A stretch of DNA of 64,000 nt from Rhizophagus irregularis (lineage: Eukaryota > Glomeromycota > Glomeromycetes > Glomerales > Glomeraceae), in NCBI RefSeq assembly GCF_026210795.1, contig NC_089446.1, positions 4,183,001-4,247,000 of the forward strand, read 5' to 3'. The notes beneath the pieces were generated by a model, which saw only the letters and a program-made list of their open reading frames with translations, was not told where the DNA came from and made no database searches. The position numbers and the translations under genes were made by a program. Shown here piece by piece: positions 24,601 through 36,978 of this stretch (its first letter is position 1; the number at the start of each line of letters is the position of its first letter).

Positions 24601-27281
24601 AACATATTTGTTATGGTTGGCTGAGGTGTTGTTCAAACGATAAAATTCTTCAGTGATGAACAACATATGTTCCATTTCCTTTTTAGAAGAAGAAATCAGA
24701 GTAGAATCATCCATAAACACCAAATTATTAATCTTTAAAACATCCAAAGAACGAGAGTTTGGTGAAACAAGATCGGAAGCCATAGGAGAAACCAAACAAT
24801 AAGGGTCTTTCTTTTCATTTTTCAGGACTGTGAGCAAAGGGTCTAAATAAATAACCCATAAAAGCGGAGAGATAACTTCACCTTGGTCTATACCAATTCT
24901 AACTCTATATGGCGGAGTAGGGCCATGTGCAGTAATGACACGATTAGAATGTGACATAAATAAAGAAAGTAAGAATTGAATAGCATTTTCTGGTAGACGT
25001 AAGCGTTGGAGAGCAAAACGCAACATGGATAGATCAACAGAATCAAACGCCTTTGAAATGTCTTGAGAGAGAATCCATAAGGGTTGTTTAGTGACTACTG
25101 AATCGTGGATAATAGATTCCAGTGTAATAATAGGATCGTGGCAAGAACCTCCAGGTAAACCTGCGAAGTTTCCTCCTTGAAGAACATGGTGGGAAGCGAG
25201 CAAAGGAGCAAGGCGATTGTAAAAGAGCTTAACCAAAGCCTTGCGAATCACTTCTAATAAAGTAATAGGATGAGTATTTTTGAGTTGGCATTTCCATTCA
25301 TGCAGTTTCGGAATAGGAAAGACAGTAGCTTGTCTCCATAAATCAGGGATATTTGCATCTGATAGACAGGCACAAATTAGGTTAAAAAGAAGAGCAGAAG
25401 CAGAGAATCCTAAATGTTTCAACATCTTATATGAGATCATAGAAGGTCCTGGGGCTTTATAATTAGGCATGGAGGAAATCGTTAAAGACCATTCATCAAG
25501 GGTAGGAGGATCCATAAGTGAATCAAAAATAGCTGGAGAGACTTCAGCAAGCGGCGCATAAGCGTTAGACCATCGATCTGGCAAATCCTGTATGGAAGAA
25601 GGAGGAGTGGAGGTAATTGGAACAAAATTTTGAAAATGTTCAATGACTTCTTGATCAATAGCATCTGGAGAAGTTAATAAAGTAGGGCGTGTTGGATGAT
25701 CAATAAAGACACGATCAAGAATGATTCGTCGTCTGGTTCGTGACAAGGCAGATTCAATAAAAGTAGAGATATCATTGGTGAAGTTATCATTCCGAGCATC
25801 AATTTTTGCCTGAATAGAAGAAGCTTGAAATTCTTTTTCTTTAAGCAAAAGTAGGCTTCGCAAAAGCAAAGTCATATTCTCTAACATTTGAAGTAAATTA
25901 GCAAAATCATCAATTCGTTCATCACGAAGAGAGGAAGGAAGAACAGTAGAAGTAACAAAAATTTGTTTATAACTAAAAAGGAGTTGATTAAGACGTAAAT
26001 AATATGAAGACCATTTGGACTCAAAACGAACAGAATATAAAGCAGGGTTTTTGTGAAGGGAGCGAATAATCTTCGCCACTTTAGACAAAAATCGATAAGA
26101 TTGACATAAAGTTTCTAGATCTTTAGGCTTTTTCGGAGCATAGGTATTGCCCACAGTAACTGAGGGCAGCTGGGATTTTGCAGCTTTAATAATTCTAGAA
26201 TGAAGATATTCACATTTCTGATTAAGAGGCCAAGTATCGAAGACAAGTGGATCAATTGGGCATAACTTATCCAAGTCATCAGCAAAGGCAGTCCACTGTT
26301 CCATAGAAATAGAATCATATTTAAAAATGCGTCAAGTATTATGACCAAGTTGACGAGCACGAGCAGATTTAATAGCATCTGACAGTAAAGAGATGTCAAA
26401 ATAGGTGATAATAGGGTTGTGATCAGAAATGTGTAAATCGTAGGCATCAAAGATAGTTGATGTTAACATATAACGGCAAAGAAGCGGGCAGGACCAAACG
26501 AAGTCAATACGGGTAATAGTGTCCAAGTGGTAATAAGTACCCAAGGTACTAGATAAATTAAGGGGAGTACAATCCTCATAATTATGAGAAAGCAAATAAT
26601 GAAATAATTTATGAACTTTTTTAGCGGCAACCTGAGGTTGATGCAAAAATATGGGGTAAAATTTCTCCAAATTCATGTTGAAATCACCACAAATAGCATG
26701 GTGGAAATTTTGTGAAGAAGTTTGAGAAATAAGAGAAATTAATTGATCAATGACTTCGTATCGAAGAACAAGATCATTTGTAGGAGGAATATAAACTACA
26801 AATATACGCAATTTAACATTGCCTTTAAAAAATAAGTCTACAGAGAGAATTCGGGAAGAATGGGATTGATAAAACTGGACATGAGTAGCTAAAGAGTTGT
26901 GTATGAACAAAGAGACACCACCAGAAGAACGGCCGTGTTTAGTAGAATCCAAATCAGAATGGAAAGAAGTATAATCACAAACACGCTTAGATAAAAATTT
27001 CATTTGTTTAGGTGATAAATGAGTATCAACAATACCACCAAAAGAAATATGGTTATGGGAAAAAAAGGAAAAAATTTGGTCCATTTTAAACGAACTATGA
27101 CCAGGAGTTTTAAGACTATTAACATTGAAGGAAGAAATATTAAAGGAATTGGGGATGGGTGAAGTAGAAGAAGAAGAAGAAAAGAATGTATCAGATAAAG
27201 GATCATTAAAAATATCACTAAAATCAACAGGGTTGGGGGGTTTCGCACAAAGGTATCATAATCTATGTTATTGTTCATCAT
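21618..27281 (-). pseudogene. LINE ORF2: AP endonuclease, reverse transcriptase, RNase H, zinc knuckle
   Basis: The replication enzyme of the LINE. The start is near 27281 (MMNNNIDYDTF). Endonuclease: FNVNSLK, SGGVSLFI, ICGDFNMN, RIDFVW and SDHNPI, covering about 27160-26390. Reverse transcriptase: SQDISKAFDSVD, GIDQGEVISPLLW and the active-site box VFMDDST (Met where Ala or Val is common). RNase H: FYTDGS, RAEAAAIYAAL, IYTDSQSS and VKAHSNFYWNDFAD (Asp, Glu, Asp, Asp). C-terminal zinc motif: CRSCEDHLEDFMHLFLC. Lesions: indel near 27240 in a C-run, in-frame TGA at 26332-26334 between the endonuclease and RT parts, one-base deletion near 23885 and another near 22948. All domains are otherwise present in the usual order for RNase H-bearing LINE clades (Tad/I-like group); clade placement is inference. 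Confidence 0.92.
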
Positions 27282-27600
27282 TATTACACTATGATAGAAA
27301 CTGCGGGGTGAAAGAGGAGGATAACAAATTAATCAGACGAAGTCTTATTGACTAAGTCCGAGGAAGAGCCACCAGAAATGGAGCTAATAAATCTATTAAT
27401 AGAGCCGGATAAGTGATCAAATTTGTTATCTAGAGATCGTTGGAAGGAATAAATTTCAGCACGTTCTTTATTGATGGTAGCTTCATCGGCAGTTTCAGGG
27501 ATGGGGGAGGAGGAAATAGTAGAACGGGAAACAGGGGACCATTGGTGGAGGGAGAACCGGGCCGGAAAAGGGCTTGGTCGAGGGGGCGGGTTGGATTGTG

Positions 27601-29484
27601 TTATATAAGGGGGGTGCGTTGGTGATCGTCAACAAGCATATGTGAAGAATCATTGGGATCAGGTGGGAGAACATCATCTTGCATATGTCCAAAAACACGG
27701 AGTTCCAGCCGAGACATCCTCTGATCAGCTAGTTCAAGAGCATGAATTCTAGCACGTACACTAGCCATATCTTCTTGAAGGCTTTTAAGCACTGAAAGGA
27801 TCTCTTGAATTTGGGAACAATTAGGATCCACCAAGGGAGGTTTATGACCAGATGAATTGGGAGTAAAGGTACTATTACGTTGGAAAGTGGAAAAAGAAAC
27901 TGAATGCTCTTTGCCTTTACGCTCGTTAGATCGAGGTCGTGGTGCAGATTGGGTAGAATTATTGGAGTTAAGAGAATTGGGCGAAGAAGCATTATTATTA
28001 TAATTATTGTTTCATCCAGTGTTATTGGCTGAATGATTACGTTGTCGAGAATTGGAACGATCTTTGGATTGAGAACGGGAATGATGTCTACTGCGATTAG
28101 CAGAAGAGTTTTGGTTGTTTGATTGTCCAATATTAAAATGTTCTTTTAAGTGTGCGACAGGATTACGGGTGCGCGAGCGACCTCGAGAGTTGTTCAACGG
28201 GCAAGCAGTAGGAGCGCAACCAAGTTTACCGCATCTATGGCAAAGCTTGTTTGTATTCTCAGGAAGTTCCCATTGGAGCCTATGGCCTTGCAAAGCAATT
28301 GATTGTTCCATTGCATTGTCCATCATTTGCTGTGATTTAAAAGTAATATAAGCCCATCATTTAGGTTTATAAGAATTAAGAGACAGGGTGATATTAACAG
28401 CCATAGCACCAATTGCTCGCACCAAGGGTGCTAAATGCACGTCTTTAGTGTTAGGAGGGAGCTGAGATAGTACAGCGACGAATTCACGTCGTGATTTCTT
28501 TTGATCAAGGAAGAGAGAGCACGGCGTAATGCGCAAACAAGTGGAATAACAATAGATCGCCCACTGTTTGTCCACGAAACGTTGAATGGGTGAAGCATCA
28601 TCATAAATGATACGAGCCTGTTGGACCTTAGCATTGGCACATGTATGGAGGCGACAGGATTGTATGTTACCATACTTTTTGAAAAGAGCAATGATATCAT
28701 CTTTTTTGATGAAAAATGGGATGTCAGTAACTTGAATAGCCTGGAGATCTTCATCGGTTCGGAGTTGCTGAGGGTCGTGCAGAAAAAATTTTAGATCAGC
28801 AAGATCATCATGTTAGAGGGAAAGGCAGGCGTTACGTTCAGTGGTCGAATTAAAATGAATAACCAATCATTTAAGGTCACCAGAACCAGGACATGCGAGC
28901 ACGGCCAGTGTAAGAATGATAAGTTTCCAAAAGGAGATTGTTGACAGCATCAATCATAGCCCGATTGGTAGGATACTTTTTGACAAATTCGGGAGAAGTA
29001 TTAGGCGCCGCAGCAGCCTGATAATCATGCCTAAGAATAGTAATAGTGGGCGTGTCAGGGGGAAGAGGAGAAGTATCATTGGTATCCATAATATCCTTAT
29101 TAGGAGACACGTTTAAGGGGGAAGTTTCTTTGTCTTTTGGAGCATGCATGGACGCGTCAGTACCAGATGTAACAGAACCAGGCGCAGAAGGCGCAGTATT
29201 ATCTTCAGGAGGAGGAGACGAAAAATTGTCAGCATTATTTTGTTGAGGAGGAGTAGTATTGCTACCTCCAGCATCAGCCGCTGAGTCGGCGACGTAGTCT
29301 TCTTCCATAGGATTATCAGGAAGCGTACGGGTACGTTTGGAAGGTTGTTTTTATTGTTTGTTTGTTCATTATCAGAGTTTGAAACGTCAGAGCCAGAGTC
29401 TTTATTTTTGTTCCGTTTGTCTTGTCGCTTGGCAGGTCCCCATTAGGGTTATTGCCAGCTTTTTTGTTACCTTTGGGAGGCATT
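27601..29484 (-). pseudogene. LINE ORF1: gag-like RNA-binding protein with RRMs and zinc knuckle
   Basis: Starts MPPKGNKKAGNN at 29484. After a low-complexity Ser/Pro/acidic N-terminal region (to about 28870), the frame carries an RRM-like domain (IQVTDIPFFIKKDDIIALF, about 28745-28560), a second RRM-like fold (WAYITFKSQQMMDNA, about 28430-28270), and the knuckle CHRCGKLGCAPTAC, in which the usual His is replaced by Cys (CCCC spacing 2-4-4). Then come Arg/Ser-rich sequence and a short leucine-heptad coiled coil (ILSVLKSLQEDMASVRARI, about 27800). Frameshifts near 29440, 29345, 28880, 28500 and 28015, and stops near 28875 and 28350, break it. The protein would coat LINE RNA. Confidence 0.83.
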
Positions 29485-29861
29485 TTAATAGTAAAATAAG
29501 AGATGTGTTGATATGAAGAATAAAAAATTTCTTCCGCGAAATTTTTGACCAAGGATCTACAAGAAAGAGTTGGCAGATCGGGATCAAGTCACACTTTCGG
29601 CAGATTGGCCCATTTTTCAAGGGGCTCAAAAAATCGTTTTTTGTAAATATCTCGGCATCCAGTGGTCCAATTTTGATGAACTTTTTTTTAAATTGTAGAG
29701 CTAAATGAGGGCTACAAAATAAAAAATAGTTCATTAAAATTGAATTACTGGATGCTGAGATATTTACAAAAAACGATTTTTTGAGTTTCAGCAAAAAGGG
29801 GTGTTTTTGGCCAAAAGTCCATTATGACCTTTATATTAGATATCCAGGGTCCTGCCTGATC

Positions 29862-30186
29862 TTAAATTTTAATTGGATAAAATTGGGAATTGTTACAAAT
29901 AAGATGCGTAATAGACTGTTACAATTAGATTTATCCTTATTTTAAATAAAAAAAAAGAGAATTATAATTTGTCGCATATGCGATTTATCGCTATATCCTA
30001 TTTGTCATGTGATTTAGTCAATTTGATTATATAATAAGATTAGCATAATCATTTTATTGTAATGATGTAAAATAAACTATAATCACATGAATTATATTTT
30101 TAATAAACTTTTGATTATCAAGTAGATCAGTATTTTCCACGGCTTTTTCTCTCTCTCTATCGAAATATTTTCATTTTAACTATACC
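29862..30186. other. AT-rich spacer with a repeat shared with 21.07 kb
   Basis: A segment at about 29888-29935 (GTTACAAATAAGATGCGTAATAG-like) is an inverse near-copy of 21071-21115, on the other side of the LINE-bearing MITE. The pair may be the ends of a further, older element. No gene seen. Confidence 0.4.
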
Positions 30187-30429
30187 TAAAGTTGCTTGCT
30201 GAAACCTAGGGTTTTAGGCAAGATGGCATTTCACCGAAAAGTGAAATTCTGCCAAAACTATATTAAAGTTATATTAAAAAACTGTTGAAACTTTGGAGAA
30301 TGGCGAAACTGCCAAAACTTATTATAAATGCCGAAACTGCTGAAACTCTCCAAAACTATAATAAATCTATAGTAAAATTTTGACGAAACTAATCGTATGA
30401 TTTTGAAGAGGTTTAGACAAGCAACCTTA
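30187..30429. mobile_element. TAAGGTTGCTTG MITE, copy A
   Basis: Starts TAAAGTTGCTTGC and ends GACAAGCAACCTTA, 243 bp. Flanks ACTATACC (30179-30186) and ACTATACA (30430-30437) match at 7 of 8 positions. The interior is composed of GCCAAAACT/GCCGAAACT words. It is about 90% identical by eye to copy B at 41186-41429. hAT-like by its 8-bp duplication. Confidence 0.88.
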
Positions 30430-30540
30430 ACTATACATTTTATTAATATTTAAACATAAACTCTGTTTTTTCACTAATATTGAATATAAACATACCTTTT
30501 TTTCATTAATATCGAATGTAAACTACTTTATTACTACTTT

Positions 30541-32830
30541 ATGGAAAATATGGAAGAAGAGTTGAGCGAAGATATTCAAAACTCAGAATTTACATATGGT
30601 ATGTATAGCTTAGGGTTAGAGGTTAGGATTAGGGTTAGGTTAGGTTGGATTAGAGTAGTTTTTGGGTTTGAGTTAGAGTTAGGGTTAGGTTTTGGGTTAT
30701 TAGGGTTAGGTTAAGTTAGGAATGCAGATTTAGAGTCAGATTTTAGTATTACTATTTCTAATTTTGTATTTTTTTTTTGTAGATAATTGTAATAATAAGG
30801 CAATTTTGTCTAATGAAGATGAACATGTACTACTATATACAGGGAAGAGATTTGAATTATGGGATGATTGTGAAGATTTTGTAAGTGCATGGGCTAAATA
30901 ACAAGATTTTCGAATTATTAAAGATCGTGTAGTTGGTGATGGAGGAGTTATTCACCACTGTACATATATTTGTTCTCATGGACGTACCTATGATTCCACT
31001 TCAGCTAAAGATACTATTACAAAAAAAATTGGTTGTCTATTTATTATCAATGCTTCATACCCGAAATTAAAGAATCCTGAAGGTTTTGTAATTACCAACA
31101 AAATTGTTGACTAACATAATCATCTATTAAATGTATCAATAATTGAATTTGAGGATTCTAGAAAATTTACCAATTTAATGTTTGAGGATATTAAATTTAT
31201 GACTATGTCTTGCAAATTTGGAGCAACGGCACAATGAAAATTTCTTGAAGGTAAATATCCAACTCATCCAGTATATTCACAAGAACTTTATAAAGCTATT
31301 TAAAAATTTCGGCCTACAAAGAATTCATTATCAAGTGATGCTACTGATATTTCAAATTGGCTTGATAGTTAAAATAAAGCTGATTCTAAATGGGTTGTAT
31401 ATTGAGGTTGGGATGAAGACAATACTCTCACTCACTTACTCTGGATGACGCCTTCTCAAGTTGAGAATTGAGTACAATATTCTAATTGCGTTATAAATGA
31501 TGTTATGCACAAGACTAATTGATATAGTATGGCGTTATTTTTGATTGTTGGATTTAATAATGACTGCTAAAATATATTGTTTGCTCAAGAGTTATTAATC
31601 GATGAAAGTCTTGACTTACACACTTAGATGTTTAGCAATATTATTAAAGCTACTGGTATACAACCTGTTGTTATTATCACAGATTCTGATCCAGCTGTAG
31701 ATGCAGCAATCTGTCAAGTACTTCCATTTACTTATTCGATTCACTGTACCTTTCACATTTCTCAAAACTTGAATAAAAATCTGAAAAAATTATTAGATAG
31801 TGAATACCAGAGTTTTATTCATGATTTTTATAGCTGTCGTAATTGTATTGTTGAAAACATTTTTCAACAACGTTTTAACAAGCTCATAGAAAACTACCCT
31901 AAAGCAAAGAATTATCTGGAACATCTTTATAAAACAAAAGAATATTGGGCTCATTGTTACATTAAGCATCATTTTACAGGAGAAATGATAGCCAGTTTTA
32001 GGGTTGAATCAGTTAATGCTTGTTTAAAGCGTTTGTTGAATAATTCTAATATTTCATTATACGTTCTTATGTTTGAAATTCATCAATAGGATAAAGAAAA
32101 GGAATATGAATATTGGCATTTATCAATTCCTAATATAAGAAGGCAAACTAATACGAATTTTTTATTTACAAACATTATTCAGCTAAATGTAATTATTGTG
32201 CTTAAACATGGTTTAGAGAAAAACCAAAAATTTTGAAATTATATTTAGCATATATTGTAATGAAACACCATTTAATGTTAAATTAGAACATATGAAAATA
32301 TTGGCAACCCCAAGTGCATCTACTAATAGAAGATAGATTTCTGATATCAATTCATTAACTAAAGTTAGTTTTTGTAGAAGTAATAATATTGATCAAACAT
32401 TAATTCAATTTTTTGTATGTTGTAAAATTCCATTCTTTACTATTGGTCACCTTTATTTTATGAATTTTATTCAAAATCTCTGTTTTTGTTATAATTCTTC
32501 TAAAAAACAACTCTTTTAATAGCTACTTTAAATAAAGAAATTTCTGTAGTTTTAGATAAAGTTAATGAAGAACTGAACTTAAATATAAAGAAAATTTAAC
32601 TTTAGATTTAATATTATATATTATACTTCATGAAGCTTTTAAAGAACATGTTTGGAAATCGCGATGTAAAATGATGAATGAACTAGAAGAATCATTGCAT
32701 ATTACACCTTAGGACAAGTGTAAGACCTCAAGGACACATAAGGAGGACGTAGAAACTCAACGCGATCACTATCGATATACTCTAACTGCATTTCGTAAAC
32801 GAAAGGCATCAAAATATAATGAAGGCTTAC
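30541..32830 (+). pseudogene. Mutator-like (MULE) transposase with FAR1-type zinc domain, decayed
   Basis: Exon 1 starts MENMEEELSED at 30541 and ends near 30598. An intron (about 30600-30780, GTATGT..TTGTAG) leads into a FAR1/WRKY-GCM-like DNA-binding domain (FELWDDCEDFVSAW, CTYICSHGR, IVD*HNHLLN). The MULE core follows at about 31628-32090: VVIITDSDPAVDAAI (catalytic Asp region), the CTFHISQNL Cys/His motif, and GEMIASFRVESVNACLKRLL (candidate Glu). Stops at 30898, 31112 and others, plus indels between 31230 and 31620, make it a pseudogene. C-terminal sequence can be followed to about 32830. Element ends were not found. Confidence 0.82.
30606..30722. repeat. Telomere-like TTAGGG-derived repeats inside the MULE intron
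   Basis: A degenerate array of GGGTTAG, AGGTTAG and GGATTAG words on plus, within the first intron of the MULE pseudogene. The G-strand reads in the direction of transcription. It looks like an interstitial telomeric sequence or a G-rich intronic satellite. Confidence 0.75.
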
Positions 32831-32913
32831 GTTGATGCAAAGATCATCTATACCATTTGGAATAACTGGTTTATTGCCTCCCTGGAAGTCTAGAAAAATT
32901 TCTGTTTAACATA

Positions 32914-32915
32914 AA

Positions 32916-32945
<30 letters not shown>
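32914..32945. repeat. (AAT)n microsatellite
   Basis: About nine AAT/ATA units in a row. The stretch after it, to 33133, holds slightly GC-richer sequence without a recognisable gene. Confidence 0.85.
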
Positions 32946-32947
<2 letters not shown>

Positions 32948-33133
32948 TTATGATAAAGTTGCAGCGTAGTGGGTCCCGTGATCACCAGACATTGAAGATA
33001 AGGCCTTTATGGCTAAGATAACCTATTACTAAACGAAGTCTACCTACGGAGTCAAATGATCACTCGACAGTGCACACGTGGGGTACTACCAGTATGACGA
33101 GTGGTTTGTAGTTTAATTATATTAGAGTAGTTA

Positions 33134-34240
33134 AAGTCAACTCCCTCTATAGTCACTCCCATTATAGTCACATTTTACTATATAGTCACACCAGTTGAAT
33201 GTTCAAAACACTTTATTATTAAAAACTATCCTATATAGTCACAATCTATCTATAGTCACTATCACACCTATCCTCAAAAATCTTATATTAAAAAGAATCG
33301 TTTATAATCACAGTTATATAAAAAATATATTAAATAACTTGGCATTTAATAATCGTACAAAGATGTATCATAGCTTGTTAGAATCGTCTCACTGAGATGA
33401 ATCGAATGGTGGTATTTTTATCCCTTTGCGATCACTGGCTGATGAGTTATTCAACAAAATGTTAAACATCAGCATTATTATATTTCTTGATTTACGTTTA
33501 CTGTGCCATTTAACATTTTGCTAAATTTCTCGGTACTTAGTGATTGTAAAAGGACGATTAATAGCTCGTTGGAATCGCCTCATCAAGACGAATCGAATGG
33601 TGGTAAGCTCATCTCTCTGTGATCAATATTGACGGAGTTACTACTTAAAAACTATTTAATATTTTTTAATTTTGGAAATTGATCTAGTGATTGGATTTCA
33701 ATGTATTTTATACCATTAGATTCGCCGCATTAAGATGAATCGAATAGTAGTAAGATTGTCTCTCTAGAATCAATATTGGCAGAGTTATTACACAAAAACC
33801 ATTAATATTTTTTTAATTTCAGAAATTAATCTAGTGATTGGATTTCGATGTATTTTATACCATTAGAACCGTCTTATTAAGACGAATCGAATGGCAGTAA
33901 AATCGTCTCTCTAGAATCAATATTGGCAGAGTTATTACACAAAAACCATTAATATTTTTTTAATTTCAGAAATTAATCTAGTGATTGGATTTCTATGTAT
34001 TTTATACCATTAGAACTATTTCATCAAGACGAATTGAATGGAGTAAGATCATCTCTCTACAATTAATATTGGCAGAGTTATGATACAATAAAGTTTTGAG
34101 TATAATTTTGGCTAAAATTATGTTAATTTTTGGCCGGAATTATGATATACTAATATAAGAAATTTTTTATATAGTCACATCTTTTTATAATCACCAAATA
34201 TGGACTATCCCAAATGTGTGACTATAAAGAGAGTTGACTG
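33134..34240. mobile_element. pogo/Tc1-like MITE, TA target duplication
   Basis: Ends AAGTCAACTCCCTCTATAGT and (inverse) CAGTCAACTCTCTTTATAGT, each bordered by TA (33132-33133 and 34241-34242), as in pogo/Fot1-type elements. Subterminal regions repeat ATAGTCAC in both orientations. The interior (33340-34080) is three or four tandem, partly palindromic blocks containing GATCACTGG/CTAGTGATTGG and GACGAATCGAATGG. No transposase. Confidence 0.85.
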
Positions 34241-35669
34241 TATTAGGAAATTTTACTTTGTATATATTTTTTATTTTTTTTACTTTAATAAAACTGCAAA
34301 TGTGCTGCGGAAAAAAAAAAAAAAAAAAATATTATATATTATACTTATGTGTTTTTTTTAATAATTTTAATTTAATAAATTCTATTTTATATACTAGCTG
34401 TTGATAGATGGTCTGATTTTTTAGGAAAATCTATCTATACCCTTGTAATTATTACTTCAAGTAAAAAATAATACATTCACACTTTAATCGATGTCTCAAA
34501 CAAGCTTATACTAATTCCTTTAATACAACTGAAATTGAAAAAGTTTTATCATCAATTGGTCTAAAAAAATTTGTAGCTGTGGTATCAGATGCTGAAGCAG
34601 GTAGCTATGCAAATGGCAAGACGATTAATTAGTGAAAAATATCCTAATATTTTATCCATATACTGTATGGCATACCATTTAAATCTTGTTACAACAGATC
34701 TTATTAAATTGAATTTTACTAAAAACATGTTAAGAAAATGTCAAAATATTATAACTTTTTTTAAATCATATCATGCAGATGCACTCCTTTATGATAATAT
34801 TATTCAATTTATAATAAAAGGTGATAGTTTAAAAACATCAGTTAAAATAAAGTGGTCTACAGCATAAGATTGCTGTGATTTAATTTTTTGTTTAAAAAAT
34901 AGCCTTAAAAATGTAGATAACATTTTTACAATTAAAAATTAAATTTAGTTAAATTTCTTATATTATATTTATTATTATTATAATTTAAGTTTTTAAAATT
35001 CAGCCTAAAATTTTTTGTGTCAGTTTTAGCAAAATGTAGAGCAAATTTGAACAGTAGTTCTTGCCTGCTAAAAGAGTAATTAAAGCTGTTGAAGCTAAAG
35101 CAAGCAATATAGCATCAGTTTTTTTAGAATTAATCAAAATGGCAATTGCTATCAAAAGCATTTCAAACTCCTTAAATTCTGATTTAGAAAATAATGCATT
35201 GGTATTTTTAATAAACATTGGGCGCAATTTGATATTAATATATTTTTTCTTGCTTTTTTTTTTCATCCAAAGTACTGAGGTAAATTTAATTATTTCAAAT
35301 TTTCATTTATTATTAGTTTATTTAATTTTTATTTAAAATTATTTAGATAAAGGCTTTACAGATAGTACATTTCATAAAGTATGTTTAAATGCTATGAAAA
35401 TCTGAAAAAATTTTGCAAATGGTGGTGAAAACAGTTGCTGTATTTTATTGCATATGGGCCGATCCTTGGAATCTAATTTTTTTACACAAAAATAATTTTA
35501 TTAAAGCAAATATAAATTATCATTTATATAAGAATAATAAATTTATACTAGATAATGCAAAAAAAACTAATTAATTATATAATTTTTAATTTTTTTTTAA
35601 TATAAGATATCATTAAAATTTAAAAGATCAAATATAACCCTCATGACAAAATCATTGATAATTCTTCAT

Positions 35670-36250
35670 AGAAATAAGCTATACAAATAAATTTACATTC
35701 ATTTGAAAGAGAAAATCGAGATCTATCTAATGAATCTAAAATCAAGTAAATTGAATCACTAGTTGTTCAGTAATCACGTTCAGTATATTTATTGAATTTT
35801 ATCTAAATTTGATCATTAATTACTTCACATGTAGTGATTCAATTTGAATGATCTTTGCTCCCTAAGGTGATGCCAACTTTTATCTTTAAAATAAATTTAA
35901 AATAATTCGTTTAATATATGTAGATGTTTAGGAATTATCAATTATATTATTAATATAAAATTTTATAAGTTTGATAAAATCTGATATAAAAAAATTTATT
36001 AAATACCTGTAGATGCAAGCTACACGAATGAAATTATATTCATTTGAAAGAGAAAATTGAGGTCTATCTAATAAGCCTAAAATTGAATGAATTGAATCAC
36101 TGGATTGTGAATAATTATGTCTAATATATTTATTTTAATTTTTAAATTTGATTTGACTTTGATCGTTAATTACGCCTCATCCAGTGATCCAATTTTCCTG
36201 ATCTTTGATTCTTACGATAGAGCAAATTCTCAGCTTTCAAATGAATGTAA
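35670..36250. repeat. Diverged direct repeat pair within the hAT pseudogene
   Basis: Two units of about 240 bp (from about 35680 and about 36010) share ATTCATTTGAAAGAGAAAAT, GATCTATCTAAT-like and GAATCACT words. The second ends in CATCCAGTGATCCAATTTTC, the dispersed palindromic core discussed in the findings. Non-coding. Confidence 0.6.
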
Positions 36251-36978
36251 AATGATGACGTTAGCATATCTCCAGGAATAATAATGCATGATTTTGTCAC
36301 CTGCATAAAGTCCGATCTGAAAATTTTATTTCTTACCAAAAAATGCTTTTATAAGAGAATCCCAAATTCTTTTACTTTATTTAAAAGATTTTATTTGCCA
36401 TTTAAGGATTTTAATAGAATAAATCTAATAAAATAATTTTAAAAGATAAAAAACAAATATATAATTAGTTATTTTGAAAAAAAAAGAATATCTTATTATT
36501 CATTTTACAACTATTTTACATTATAATTATTTTTTATTTGCATGTATTTTTTACAAAGAAAAAACAATAAATTAAAGCTAAAAATTATGAAAAAATATGT
36601 CTTATCTATGTATATAAAATATTAAGTTTTTTCTTTTACTTACCACTTAAAAATAACTGCTATATTTGCTTATAAACTTTTTTGTCATATTTAATAAAAG
36701 TGAATAGAAAAATGATGGAAAAGTGATGGGCAGTGATGGGGAAAAAGAAGTGGTTATTACCGTTATTTTTGAATATTGATTAAAAAAATTTTTTTTATTT
36801 TTTATTAAATCTGAGTTACGTAAATATGTAACACATATTTAATTTAGATTTGTGTAATGTTAATCTTACTAAAATATTAAATTTTATAAAAATCTTAATT
36901 TAGACTAATTCCAAAAATCGGCACATATGGTTTTAACTTCAAAAATATTCTAAGTATAAACCTCCTTATGATATGGAA

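Larger units (their letters stand above)
21364..29585 (-). mobile_element. Non-LTR retrotransposon (LINE), near full length, 14-bp target duplication
   Basis: Flanked by the perfect 14-bp direct repeat AAGTCACACTTTCG at 21350-21363 and 29586-29599, as expected from target-primed reverse transcription. On minus it reads 5' UTR (about 100 bp), ORF1 (RNA-binding), ORF2 (endonuclease, reverse transcriptase, RNase H, zinc finger) and a 3' UTR (about 21617-21364). The 3' end has no poly(A) tail; it ends GGCTGCTATGCCATGTTTGC. Several single-base indels and stops show that the copy is dead, but the intact ends imply a fairly recent insertion. Confidence 0.93.
21320..29853. mobile_element. AGGACCC-type MITE (about 0.3 kb) split by a LINE
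   Basis: Ends AGGACCCCGGATATCT and (inverse) AGGACCCTGGATATCT are flanked by the perfect 8-bp duplication GCCTGATC (21312-21319 and 29854-29861). With the LINE and one copy of its target duplication removed, the MITE is about 298 bp: 21320-21363 plus 29600-29853. It is a foldback with CTCAAAAAATCGTTTTTTGT arms around ATCCAGTG blocks. A truncated copy of the same MITE lies at 61842-62030. Confidence 0.88.

Noticed and set aside
24295-25462. Plus-strand ORFs within the LINE
   Set aside because: Shadows of the reverse transcriptase frame on minus.
32940-33120. Possible tRNA-like GC-richer segment
   Set aside because: I could not fold a cloverleaf with a T-loop and anticodon arm; most likely decayed transposon sequence.
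35000-35266. Minus-strand ORF of 88 codons
   Set aside because: Opposes the hAT fragment AKRVIKAVEAK on plus, which fits the transposase order.
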